NCBI GenBank assembly: GCA_002734065.2
Contig: NVXU02000039.1
Location: 1-64,000 of the forward strand
DNA: 64,000 bases
Direction: 5' to 3'
Source: Fluviicola sp.
GTDB taxonomy: Bacteria > Bacteroidota > Bacteroidia > Flavobacteriales_D > Crocinitomicaceae
A program made the position numbers and the translations under genes. Positions 46,628-55,215 of the stretch are shown here, in pieces; the stretch's first letter is position 1, and each line of letters opens with the position of its first letter. A model generated the notes under the pieces. The model saw nothing but the letters and a program-made list of their open reading frames with translations, had not been told where the DNA came from and did no database searches.

Positions 46628-47774
46628 GAAGAATATCTATTTCAAGAATTTAGATACTATAAGGTTTATTGCTGCAATGATGGTTTTTATTGGGCATGCA
46701 ATGTCTAGCTCATTTCGTCATTTAGATATAAAAGATACTGTTTTTGAAAAAGGATTGGCCGTTATTTCTAATGGAGGAATGGGAGTTTCAATATTTTTTG
46801 TTTTAAGTGGGTTTTTAATCACATATCTTATAATTTCAGAAATAGAGGTTAATGGACGTTTAAATATTAAGAGTTTTTATATGAGAAGATTCTTAAGAAT
46901 TTGGCCTTTATACTATACTGTTGTTATTTTTTCTTTTTTGGTTTACCCTTCTTTAAAAATCATGCTTGGAATAAACACTCCTTTAGGATCTAATTTTATT
47001 TATCACCTTTTCTTTCTAAGTAATTTTGACGTAATTCAAATTGCTCAGAACTGTAATGGTCTTGATGCAATGTCACAAAATATTACATGGTCTGTATCGG
47101 TCGAAGAGCAGTTTTATTTGTTTTGGCCATTGGTTTTTTTGTTTCCAAAAAAAATATGGGTGTTTATCTTTTCTTCTCTAGCATTCCTTTCAATAACTTT
47201 TAGAGTTTTGAGTGTAGATATTGATTATGTGAATTATTTCCATACGTTTTCTGTTTTAATTGACTTAGTTATAGGTGGTTTTTTTGCCCTTGGCGTTAAA
47301 AGAAGCATGTCATTTAGAACACTTTTTGAAAAAGCAAACACAATTAGCCATTTTATTCTTTTTAGTTTGGCATTTTGTATTTTATATTTTGGTACAAGCT
47401 CTTTATTTAAAGAGTACAATGCTAGTTTTAGTAGAGTGCTCTCGAGCTTAATTTTTGGTTTAATAATTACTTCTCAAGCATTCACAAAAAATAAATCAAT
47501 TTTAAACCTTAGTAATTTCAAATTTGGGACTAAATGGGGGAAGTTAACGTACGGAATATATTTACTGCATCCAATTGCAATAACTATTATTGACCTTTCT
47601 TTTAGAGTCATAAAAATTGACTACAAGACTAATTTTTATTCTGAATTTGGTGTTTCGATTCTTATGTTTTTGTTAACTTTATTTCTGAGTAAGATAAGTT
47701 ATAACTATCTAGAGCTTCGCTTCCTAAACTTGAAGAGTAAATATCAAATAATTAAAACAGGAAATAATGATTAA
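46620..47774 (+). CDS. OafA/YrhL-type acyltransferase in an inserted segment
   Basis: 384 residues, about ten hydrophobic helices, with the acyltransferase-3 hallmarks 'LDTIRFIAAMMVFIGH' (catalytic-type His near the N-terminus), 'GVSIFFVLSGFLI', 'FYMRRFLRIWP' and 'WSVSVEEQFYLFWP'. It O-acylates glycans at the inner membrane. Its ATG overlaps the asnB stop as ATGAGTAA, and its own TAA overlaps the start of the second copy of the 39-bp repeat. Its coding sequence looks more AT-rich and U-runny than its neighbours. The layout suggests a recently inserted one-gene cassette. Confidence 0.9.
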   Translation: MSKKNIYFKNLDTIRFIAAMMVFIGHAMSSSFRHLDIKDTVFEKGLAVISNGGMGVSIFFVLSGFLITYLIISEIEVNGRLNIKSFYMRRFLRIWPLYYTVVIFSFLVYPSLKIMLGINTPLGSNFIYHLFFLSNFDVIQIAQNCNGLDAMSQNITWSVSVEEQFYLFWPLVFLFPKKIWVFIFSSLAFLSITFRVLSVDIDYVNYFHTFSVLIDLVIGGFFALGVKRSMSFRTLFEKANTISHFILFSLAFCILYFGTSSLFKEYNASFSRVLSSLIFGLIITSQAFTKNKSILNLSNFKFGTKWGKLTYGIYLLHPIAITIIDLSFRVIKIDYKTNFYSEFGVSILMFLLTLFLSKISYNYLELRFLNLKSKYQIIKTGNND

Positions 47775-47811
47775 TTGGGACTACGTTCAAATCGCGAAAC
47801 TATATGAGTAA
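47773..47811. repeat. 39-bp direct repeat, right copy
   Basis: Exact copy of 46589-46627. It is out of reading context here as an asnB remnant (12 codons) and supplies the ATGAGTAA start of the next glycosyltransferase, as the left copy supplies the acyltransferase start. Confidence 0.97.
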
Positions 47812-48901
47812 AAAAACACGTATATTATTTGCAGCTGTCGATATTGGTTATCGTATTCCTCATTACACCCGTTTTTTAGAAGAAAATTATGGTGACAGAG
47901 TAAAAGTAGAATCCTTCTCTAAATATGTTTTACCGAAAGAGCATTACAAGATATCCTTTACCTATGAATGTCCTGTTGACAAATGGAGTCCAATAAGAGT
48001 TTACATCTACTCTTCCTTTTTCTTTTTACGAGCATTATTTAAATACGACGTCTTTCATTTCTTTTCAGGAGAAACCATTTTAACGAGAAAACTAAGACGC
48101 TTCGAATTAATGATCTATAAATTGCTGAAGAAAAAAGTAATTATGCACTTTGTAGGTTCAGATATTCGTTCGAATGACTATTTGAAAGACAAAAATGAGC
48201 ACATCATTGACCATCTTAATGGAAAAGAAATTAAGACAGCTATAAGCGATTGCCAGCAATTGAAACTCATCGCTGACACACGGAAATACGCCAATAAAAT
48301 TATCGTTTCAACTCCTGATTTGTTAGAATTAATTCCAGAAGCAACTTACCTCCCCGTTTTTCTTGATGTTGAAAGTTTACCAAAAACAGAAAGTAAAAGG
48401 AGCCAAGAAAAAGGAAAGATTCGAATACTACATTCTCCGTCAGGAACGTTAACCAAAGGTTCAAAGTACATTCACGATGTTTTAACAAAAATATTATCAC
48501 ACCGGAAAGAAGAAATTGACTTGATTATACCATCGTACAATAAAAAAGGAAGAGAGCTAAATTATTCTTTCAGTAGATATAAAATGATAGAAACGATGGA
48601 TAACTCTCACATTGTTATCGATCAAATGGTTATTGGTTGGTACGGTCTTAAAACAGTTGAAGCATTGTATCATGGAGCAAATGTTGTCTGTTTTATTGAA
48701 AAAGAAGAATTTCAATTTGATGACTCTCCTATTATTCAATCGGATGTGCTAAATTTAGAGCGTGTATTAAACACTTTAATTGATCAACTAATAATTGAGA
48801 ACAACAAAAAAGATAGGCTAAATACAAATAGAAAATGGATTGATAAAAATCACAGCATCGATTCTTATCAAGAATTCTTACACGATTTGTGGTTGACCTA
48901 A
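47804..48901 (+). CDS. Glycosyltransferase-like protein
   Basis: 365 residues with a GT-B-like organisation: 'RILFAAVDIGYRIPHYTRF' at the start, a 'VIMHFVGSDIRSND' loop and a C-terminal 'GWYGLKTVEALYHGANVVCF' donor-site-like helix with Glu. It is divergent from standard GT4 but fits the glycan locus. Its start ATG lies in the right 39-bp repeat. It probably directly followed asnB before the acyltransferase was inserted. The next gene begins 7 bp downstream. Confidence 0.75.
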   Translation: MSKKTRILFAAVDIGYRIPHYTRFLEENYGDRVKVESFSKYVLPKEHYKISFTYECPVDKWSPIRVYIYSSFFFLRALFKYDVFHFFSGETILTRKLRRFELMIYKLLKKKVIMHFVGSDIRSNDYLKDKNEHIIDHLNGKEIKTAISDCQQLKLIADTRKYANKIIVSTPDLLELIPEATYLPVFLDVESLPKTESKRSQEKGKIRILHSPSGTLTKGSKYIHDVLTKILSHRKEEIDLIIPSYNKKGRELNYSFSRYKMIETMDNSHIVIDQMVIGWYGLKTVEALYHGANVVCFIEKEEFQFDDSPIIQSDVLNLERVLNTLIDQLIIENNKKDRLNTNRKWIDKNHSIDSYQEFLHDLWLT

Positions 48902-48908
48902 ATGACCT

Positions 48909-49805
48909 ATGAAAAAAGTATTTAAAAAAATATACAGCATCATTCCCTTTAAGAAAAGCATCTTTTCCTTTATCAAGGTTGCCTTTAAGCCTGGACACTC
49001 TGTGTACAAACACTTGCACTTTAAAGGTGTTTTTGAAGTGAAAGTAAATCAAGAAAGTAGTTTTAAAATTAATCATTATGGCTTTGAAATTGAAAATGAA
49101 ATCTTTTGGAACGACATTTACAGTGGTTGGGAGAAAGTTTCTTTGAAAATTTGGTCAGATTTATGCGAGCAGTCAGAAGTTATATTTGATATTGGGGCAA
49201 ATACCGGGGTTTATAGTTTACTTGCGAAAACCATAAATCCAAAAGCTAAAGTATATGCCTTTGAACCTGTAAAAAGAGTTCATGAAAAATTAGTTGAAAA
49301 TATTGAGCTAAATGATTTTGATACAGTTGCAGAAAACAAGGCTATTTCCGATAAAACAGGTGTTGCAACAATTTATGACAAAGACACAGAGCACACCTTG
49401 TCTGTGACAATTAATAAAGATTTGAGCCCTAATAAGGAAGACTCAATTCCCGTTGAAATTGATACAATTAGATTGGATGAATACATTATTACAAACAAAA
49501 TTAAAAAAATAGACCTACTAAAAATTGACGTAGAAACTCATGAACCAGAAGTTTTAGAAGGCTTTGGAAAATTTCTAAAAGAATTTGAACCGACATTGAT
49601 TATAGAAATACTCAATGATGAAATTGCCAATAAAATAGAAAGTTACATTTCTAATATTGACTATAGTTATTATGTTATTGATGAAAAAACAGGTATTCAA
49701 AAAGTTTCCTCTTTGAGAAAAAGTGATTACTTCAATTTTCTAATCTGCAAACCCGAAATAGCCGCAAGTATCAATTCAGTTGCTCTGTTTGAAGATAAAT
49801 ATTAA
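48909..49805 (+). CDS. FkbM family methyltransferase
   Basis: 298 residues with one class I SAM domain: 'IFDIGANTGVYSLLAKT' (motif I), 'VYAFEPVKRVHEKL' (motif II acidic residue) and 'IDLLKIDVETHEPEVLEGF' (the FkbM motif). FkbM enzymes O-methylate sugars or polyketides, and here methylation of a glycan residue is likely. An ATG at 48902 is in another frame and quickly stops, so 48909 is the start. Confidence 0.92.
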   Translation: MKKVFKKIYSIIPFKKSIFSFIKVAFKPGHSVYKHLHFKGVFEVKVNQESSFKINHYGFEIENEIFWNDIYSGWEKVSLKIWSDLCEQSEVIFDIGANTGVYSLLAKTINPKAKVYAFEPVKRVHEKLVENIELNDFDTVAENKAISDKTGVATIYDKDTEHTLSVTINKDLSPNKEDSIPVEIDTIRLDEYIITNKIKKIDLLKIDVETHEPEVLEGFGKFLKEFEPTLIIEILNDEIANKIESYISNIDYSYYVIDEKTGIQKVSSLRKSDYFNFLICKPEIAASINSVALFEDKY

Positions 49806-49819
49806 TAGAAGTCTGTCCC

Positions 49820-50926
49820 GTGAATATTACTTACATCATATCTGACATCAATAAGGCCGTTTATTTCGAAGATACAGCGCTTGCACTTCGCAGCAAGGGG
49901 CTTACAGTTAGTTTTATTCTTATTAATGCAAAAGGTGGAGATTTAGATCTATTCTTAACCGAGCATCAATTTAAAGTGAAATACATTCGTTGCAAAAAGG
50001 TCTCTAAATCTTTTTCTCCTATAAAAAAATGTCTCTCCCTTTTAAAAGAATTAAAACCTGAACTCATTCATTGTCATTTAGCGATGGCAAATTGGATAGG
50101 ACTTTGGGCGGGTAAATTTGCAGGAATAAAGACAAGAGTTTATACCCGTCACTCTGGAGAACCTCTTCATATTCATTGGAAAGAAAGGTTGATTGATAAA
50201 ATTCAAAATGGCCTTTCCACAAAAGTAATTGCAATTACCAAAGTAATTGAAGATTTACTATTACAGCAAGGAGTAAAAAGAAACAAAGTCGCATTAATTC
50301 ATCATGGATTTATGCTGAATTCATTTTCAGAAGTTTCTGAACTTGATAAAGAGGGGATAAAGAAAAAGTACAACATCACGACAGAACAGCAACCCATTAT
50401 TGGAGTCGTTGCTCGTTGGATGGAGTGGAAAGGTGTACATTTCATCATTGATGCTTATAAGAAACTTCGTGTAGACTATCCAAACTCAAAATTATTCTTG
50501 TTTGGAGCCAGTGAAGAAGGCGATTTTTCAAAAGACATTTTTGACGCGCTAAAAGAATTACCTGACCATAGTGTTGAGGTCGTTAAGTATGAAAAAAACG
50601 TACATGCGATGTACACTTTATTCGATATTTATACTCACGTTCCTGTCAATAATTCATGTGAAGCATTTGGTCAAACTTACGTTGAAGCACTTGCTGCTGG
50701 AGTTCCTTCAATATTCACTCTAAGCGGTATTGCCAATGAATTTATCATCGATAATGAAAATGCTTTAGTTGTTCCTTATAAGGATTCAGATGCCATCTAT
50801 AAAGCAGCCAAAAAACTGATAGAGGGCAAAGAATTGCAAGAGAAGCTTAAAGAAAGTGGTTTAATTTCAGTAAAACAGTTTAATTTTGATAACTACATCA
50901 ACAAATTAATTAAGATTTATGAGTAG
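49820..50926 (+). CDS. Glycosyltransferase family 4 protein
   Basis: 368 residues with a clear GT4 pattern: an N-terminal Rossmann half, 'HCHLAMANWIGLWAG', 'VYTRHSGEPLH', then 'IGVVARWMEWKGVHFIIDAY' and the C-terminal 'SCEAFGQTYVEALAAGVPSIFT' with the conserved EX7E pair. The start is GTG at 49820; the next gene begins 8 bp inside its 3' end. It adds a sugar from a nucleotide-activated donor in the glycan pathway. Confidence 0.92.
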   Translation: MNITYIISDINKAVYFEDTALALRSKGLTVSFILINAKGGDLDLFLTEHQFKVKYIRCKKVSKSFSPIKKCLSLLKELKPELIHCHLAMANWIGLWAGKFAGIKTRVYTRHSGEPLHIHWKERLIDKIQNGLSTKVIAITKVIEDLLLQQGVKRNKVALIHHGFMLNSFSEVSELDKEGIKKKYNITTEQQPIIGVVARWMEWKGVHFIIDAYKKLRVDYPNSKLFLFGASEEGDFSKDIFDALKELPDHSVEVVKYEKNVHAMYTLFDIYTHVPVNNSCEAFGQTYVEALAAGVPSIFTLSGIANEFIIDNENALVVPYKDSDAIYKAAKKLIEGKELQEKLKESGLISVKQFNFDNYINKLIKIYE

Positions 50927-51800
50927 CCCTTTTTTCTCCATCGTTATCCCAACGTACAACCGTGCTACTTTCTTACCGAAAGTTATTGAATCATTTTTAC
51001 AACAAAGGTTTCAAGATTTTGAAATTATTATTGTTGATGACGGAAGTACTGACAATACTGAAGAAGTGGTTGCGCCTTATTTGTCGGAGAAAGTTTACTA
51101 TTATAAAAAAGAAAATGCGGAACGTGCCGCTGCTCGTAATTTTGGAACACAAAAAGCAAAAGGAAAATATATAAATTGGTTTGATTCTGATGATTACGCA
51201 TTGAATAATCATTTAAAGACGGCCTTTGAATTTTCAGATAGTAAAGATGTCTTTCATTTGGGCTATAAGCACGAAACGCCTAATTACAAACTCCTTAGAA
51301 ATGTAGATGATTTACCATCGCTTATTAATGATTGTTTGTATAAAGGCAACATATTAAGTTGTAACGGTGTATTTGTCAAAAAAGAAATTGCCCTTGAGAA
51401 CCCTTTTAATGAGAAAAGAGAATTATCTGCCAGTGAAGATTTTGAATTGTGGTTGAGGTTAGCATCGAATCACACAATCTATCATCAAAATAGTATTACT
51501 TCGGTAATCGTGAATCACGACCAAAGAAGTGTTTTAACCATGTCCTCTGCAGATAAATTAATTGAACGATTTACCACGTTTAACGAATTAGTAGAGAATA
51601 ATAGAGAATTAAAGAATTATTATTCCGGTAAATTGAATTATTTGCTGATGAAAAATTATTTGTGGTTAGCCGTTGATTTGGCCAATAACAAGCATAAAAA
51701 AAAATCTTGGCGTTTTTTAAAGTTGGCGATCAAAAAAAGTAAATCTGCTTTATTTCAACGTTCTTTCTTCGCAACTATTAAGCATTTAATTATTAGATAG
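50919..51800 (+). CDS. Glycosyltransferase family 2 protein
   Basis: 293 residues with a GT-A fold: 'FSIVIPTYNRATFLPKVIESFLQQ', the 'IVDDGSTDNTEEVV' donor motif, 'ARNFGTQKAKGKYINWFDSDD' with the metal-binding DxD-type acidic cluster, and a later 'ASEDFELWLRL' catalytic ED motif. Cytoplasmic and inverting, by family. It overlaps the GT4 gene by 8 bp, so the two are coupled. Confidence 0.94.
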   Translation: MSSPFFSIVIPTYNRATFLPKVIESFLQQRFQDFEIIIVDDGSTDNTEEVVAPYLSEKVYYYKKENAERAAARNFGTQKAKGKYINWFDSDDYALNNHLKTAFEFSDSKDVFHLGYKHETPNYKLLRNVDDLPSLINDCLYKGNILSCNGVFVKKEIALENPFNEKRELSASEDFELWLRLASNHTIYHQNSITSVIVNHDQRSVLTMSSADKLIERFTTFNELVENNRELKNYYSGKLNYLLMKNYLWLAVDLANNKHKKKSWRFLKLAIKKSKSALFQRSFFATIKHLIIR

Positions 51801-51815
51801 TATCAAAGAATTCTC

Positions 51816-51823
51816 TATTTTTA
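51816..51823 (+). promoter_or_regulatory. Possible internal -7 element before the epimerase
   Basis: TATTTTTA (seven of eight to TAnnTTTG) lies in the 36-bp gap before the ATG at 51837, one of the few gaps in an otherwise tightly packed locus. Confidence 0.4.
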
Positions 51824-51836
51824 CATAAAACAACTT

Positions 51837-52751
51837 ATGCGAATACTAATTACCGGTGGTGCAGGATTTATTCCCAGTTCCCTTGCAGATAAACTAATTG
51901 AAATGAAATCTGAAGTCGTTTTAGTTGATAATTTTGTAACCGGAAAAAGAGAAAACATACCGCCTGAGGCGTCATTCTTTGAAGTTGATGTTAACCAGCA
52001 CGATAAAATCGCCCCTATTTTTAGAAAGTATAGTTTCGATTATGTTTTTCATTTTGCTGCATTGGTTGGTGTAAAACGAACGCTTGAAAATCCGTTAAAA
52101 GTATTGGAAGACATCCAAGGCATTAAGAATGTTCTCGCACTTTCTAATGAAACGAATGTAAAAAGAGTTTTTTATTCTTCGTCTTCAGAAGTGTATGGCG
52201 AACCTGTTCACCTTCCTCAGCACGAGGAAACAACACCTCTCAATTCAAGATTGCCTTATGCGATTGTAAAGAATGTGGGAGAATCTTTTTTTAAGAGTTA
52301 TCAGCAGACTTACGGATTAGATTATACTATTTTTCGTTTTTTTAATACTTATGGACCTAAACAAAGTTCGGATTTTGTGATGTCTAAATTTATTCGGGCA
52401 GCGTTAACGAACCAAGACATTACTATTTATGGCGACGGTTCTCAAACACGCACCTTCTGCTACGTCAATGACAATATTGACGCTTGTGTGCAAGCCATGT
52501 TGGATGTCAATTCTATCAATCAAGTATTCAATATTGGAAATGATGTAATTACAACCATTAAAGATTTAGCAGAAACCATTATTGAAGTTTGTAATTCTAA
52601 CTCTCAAATCATTTACTTACCACCTTTAGAGGATGGAGATATGACTCGACGACAGCCTGATATATCTAAAATGAGAAAATTAATAAACAGAGACTTGATT
52701 GAATTAGAAACAGGTATCAAAAAAGTTATTAATGAAATAAAATCAAAATGA
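51837..52751 (+). CDS. NAD-dependent epimerase/dehydratase with altered glycine motif
   Basis: 304 residues, an extended-SDR enzyme of the UDP-glucose 4-epimerase or UDP-xylose synthase type. Visible motifs: the cofactor loop 'TGGAGFIPSS' (6-15), where the third Gly of GxxGxxG is replaced by Pro13; 'HFAALVGV'; Tyr141 and Lys145 of the YxxxK motif; 'FFNTYGPKQ'; and 'GDGSQTRTFCYV'. The catalytic residues are present. The odd Pro13 could alter NAD binding. It supplies or modifies a nucleotide sugar for the locus. Confidence 0.88.
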   Translation: MRILITGGAGFIPSSLADKLIEMKSEVVLVDNFVTGKRENIPPEASFFEVDVNQHDKIAPIFRKYSFDYVFHFAALVGVKRTLENPLKVLEDIQGIKNVLALSNETNVKRVFYSSSSEVYGEPVHLPQHEETTPLNSRLPYAIVKNVGESFFKSYQQTYGLDYTIFRFFNTYGPKQSSDFVMSKFIRAALTNQDITIYGDGSQTRTFCYVNDNIDACVQAMLDVNSINQVFNIGNDVITTIKDLAETIIEVCNSNSQIIYLPPLEDGDMTRRQPDISKMRKLINRDLIELETGIKKVINEIKSK

Positions 52752-53800
52752 TCTTATTTCAAAAATTAAATGAAACTCTCTCTTCTGACTCTCGCAATTC
52801 TAGTATTGATGTTTGGCGAGGAATTGCAATTTTAAGTGTTGTCCTCTTTCATTTTGATGGTTATTTACCTTTTGGATCTATTGGAGTCGACTTGTTTTTT
52901 GTCATTTCTGGTTTATTGGTTGGTGGCATTTTAACGGATAAGTTATTTAATAGAAAACCGATTAAATATTTTCGGTTTTTACTACAAAGAGGGTTTAAAA
53001 TTTGGCCATCTTATTATGTGTTTATAGTTATAGGCACCCTCATCGCTGTGTTGTTTTACGCAGAAGAATATTCTGATCAAATCATACCGTTCAGTGACAT
53101 GAAAAGGTACCTGTTATTTTACCAGAACTATACTGGCGAACCTTTCCATTGGAGCTTTGACCATGTGTGGTCACTTTGTGTTGAAGAGCATTTCTATATT
53201 CTGCTACCTCTTTTATTTATTACAATTAAGTTAATTGATAAAAAAAATAAAATCCTTATTCCTGCCTTACTATTCGTTATACTCTTAGGGTTTGTTTTTA
53301 AGTATTATATGCTTTATTACACCGTTGGAAAAGACACTTACTCAGCAACTCACAACCGGATTGATGCTCTGGCTTGGGGGGTTCTATTAAACGTACTTCT
53401 CAAAGTATATGGCGGAAAATTTAAAAATAGTAAGCGACTGATTCATCTATTCTTTTTAGGTTTAATCGGTACTACTATGTGTATTTGGTTTGACTTTAAT
53501 TTGAATTCCGTTTTTTACTCCAAAGTTGTTTATCATTCAATTTTACCGCTATTTTTTGTCTTAATGATTTTAGGGACCTATTACATTAACATGTCAAAAA
53601 TTAGACCTGTTCGTGTTCTTGGTTACTATAGTTACAACTGGTACCTATGGCATCCAATAATCGTAGTGTTGGTGTCTCAACAATTCGGAAGCGGTTGGTT
53701 GGCTTTGTCTTTTTATTTACTTTTAAGTTTTACAATTGGAGTTGTGTTTACACTCCTTATTGAAGAGCCCTTTTTGAAAATACGGAAAAGAATGATGTAA
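52748..53800 (+). CDS. OafA/YrhL-type acyltransferase
   Basis: 350 residues, about ten hydrophobic helices, with 'IDVWRGIAILSVVLFHFDG', 'GVDLFFVISGLLVGGI' and 'WSLCVEEHFYILLPLL', hallmarks of acyltransferase-3 proteins. It O-acetylates or acylates a glycan at the membrane. Its ATG lies in the epimerase stop (ATGA). It is a second copy of this family in the locus, distinct in sequence from the cassette-borne one at 46620. Confidence 0.92.
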   Translation: MILFQKLNETLSSDSRNSSIDVWRGIAILSVVLFHFDGYLPFGSIGVDLFFVISGLLVGGILTDKLFNRKPIKYFRFLLQRGFKIWPSYYVFIVIGTLIAVLFYAEEYSDQIIPFSDMKRYLLFYQNYTGEPFHWSFDHVWSLCVEEHFYILLPLLFITIKLIDKKNKILIPALLFVILLGFVFKYYMLYYTVGKDTYSATHNRIDALAWGVLLNVLLKVYGGKFKNSKRLIHLFFLGLIGTTMCIWFDFNLNSVFYSKVVYHSILPLFFVLMILGTYYINMSKIRPVRVLGYYSYNWYLWHPIIVVLVSQQFGSGWLALSFYLLLSFTIGVVFTLLIEEPFLKIRKRMM

Positions 53801-53802
53801 GT

Positions 53803-55215
53803 ATGATTTTTAATTCAATAGAATTTCTCGCTTTTGGCTTATTCTTCTTCTTGCTATGGCCGTTTTTTAACAAAAAGAATAACCTTCGTTGGGCTTTTAT
53901 TGTCATTGCTAGTTTTTTCTTTTACGGTTGGTGGGATTGGAGGTTTTTATTTCTAATTCTCTTTAGCGGATTGTTAGACTTTCTTGCGGGCTTGCTAATG
54001 GTGAAATTTCCATCTCACAAAAAAAAATTTTTCGCAATCTCTTTAATTGGGAACATCGGTAGTTTAGCTATATTCAAATATTCTATTTTTGCAGCCACCA
54101 TCATTGAGGACCTTTTCAATGCCGTTGGCTCAGACATTAACTTAATTGATACTATTCCAGAATTTGCATTGATTCTACCAGTCGGTATTAGTTTTTATAC
54201 ATTTCAGTCTTTAAGTTATACAATAGATATCTATAGGGGAAGATTACAACCTACTAAAAACATTCTCCATTTTTTTAGCTATTTATCCATGTTTCCCCAA
54301 CTGGTTGCAGGACCAATTGTAAGAGCTAGTGACTTCTTGAAGCAATTAACGAGAGTTAGAATAGTTTCGTCTCTTGAGAAATGGCATGCTATTAAATTAA
54401 TTGTTTTTGGCTTCTTTCAAAAAGTCGTAATTGCGGACAACCTTTCTTATTTTATTGATACGGCATATCAAGGCAAAACACCATTTGACGGAACACTCTA
54501 TTGGTGGGTCGTTTCAATTGCTTTTTCGTTTCAAATATATTGTGATTTTAGCGGGTATAGTTTGATTGCACGAGGGCTGGCAAAAATGATGGGTTATCAT
54601 TTTAAAATGAACTTTAATCACCCTTATCACTCTAAGAGTTTTCGTCAATTTTGGTCACGATGGCATATTTCTTTATCTACATGGTTCAGAGACTATGTTT
54701 ATATCCCCCTTGGTGGATCAAAAAATGGTGGGAAAATTCTTTTTATTTCTCTATTGACAACAATGCTTCTTTCTGGCATTTGGCACGGTGCTAATTACAC
54801 TTTTGTTATTTGGGCACTCTTGCATTTTGTTTTTCTTTTAAGTGAACGCATTTTATTACGGAAACTTAATTTACGTAAATTTCGATTTCTATCAATTTTC
54901 GTGACATTTATTCTAGTCACAATGACTTGGGTTTACTTTAGAAGTGATACGGTTGAACAAGCCAATGGTATTGTTTCAAAACTAACGACCTATACCTATT
55001 CTGATTGGACATTTTTGAAAACATATTTCAATAGCATAGTGTTCTTGTTTCTTGCCATTCTTATCGAGTTTTTGATATACATTAAAAAGCACTCCATTTT
55101 TTATTCTTCAATGTACAATCGTTACAATTTCGATATTCTAGTAATTCCATTTTGTGTTCTCTTGATTTTATTTTTTCGAGGTGAGGGTACTCAATTTATT
55201 TATTTCCAATTCTAA
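53803..55215 (+). CDS. MBOAT family O-acyltransferase (AlgI-like)
   Basis: 470 residues, about eleven hydrophobic helices, with 'FYGWWDWRFL', 'LPVGISFYTFQSLSYTIDIYRG', 'QLVAGPIVRASDF', 'SRWHISLSTWFRDYVYIPLGG' and the catalytic-type His328 in 'GIWHGANYTF'. AlgI/PatA/DltB relatives move acyl groups across the membrane to an acceptor on the outside, often with an SGNH partner. The SGNH gene begins at its final base (TAATG), matching the usual pairing. Confidence 0.96.
   Translation: MIFNSIEFLAFGLFFFLLWPFFNKKNNLRWAFIVIASFFFYGWWDWRFLFLILFSGLLDFLAGLLMVKFPSHKKKFFAISLIGNIGSLAIFKYSIFAATIIEDLFNAVGSDINLIDTIPEFALILPVGISFYTFQSLSYTIDIYRGRLQPTKNILHFFSYLSMFPQLVAGPIVRASDFLKQLTRVRIVSSLEKWHAIKLIVFGFFQKVVIADNLSYFIDTAYQGKTPFDGTLYWWVVSIAFSFQIYCDFSGYSLIARGLAKMMGYHFKMNFNHPYHSKSFRQFWSRWHISLSTWFRDYVYIPLGGSKNGGKILFISLLTTMLLSGIWHGANYTFVIWALLHFVFLLSERILLRKLNLRKFRFLSIFVTFILVTMTWVYFRSDTVEQANGIVSKLTTYTYSDWTFLKTYFNSIVFLFLAILIEFLIYIKKHSIFYSSMYNRYNFDILVIPFCVLLILFFRGEGTQFIYFQF

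Noticed and set aside
46589-47811. Insertion sequence or composite transposon
   Set aside because: The direct repeats are host gene sequence (asnB end), there are no terminal inverted repeats, and the only gene inside is an acyltransferase.
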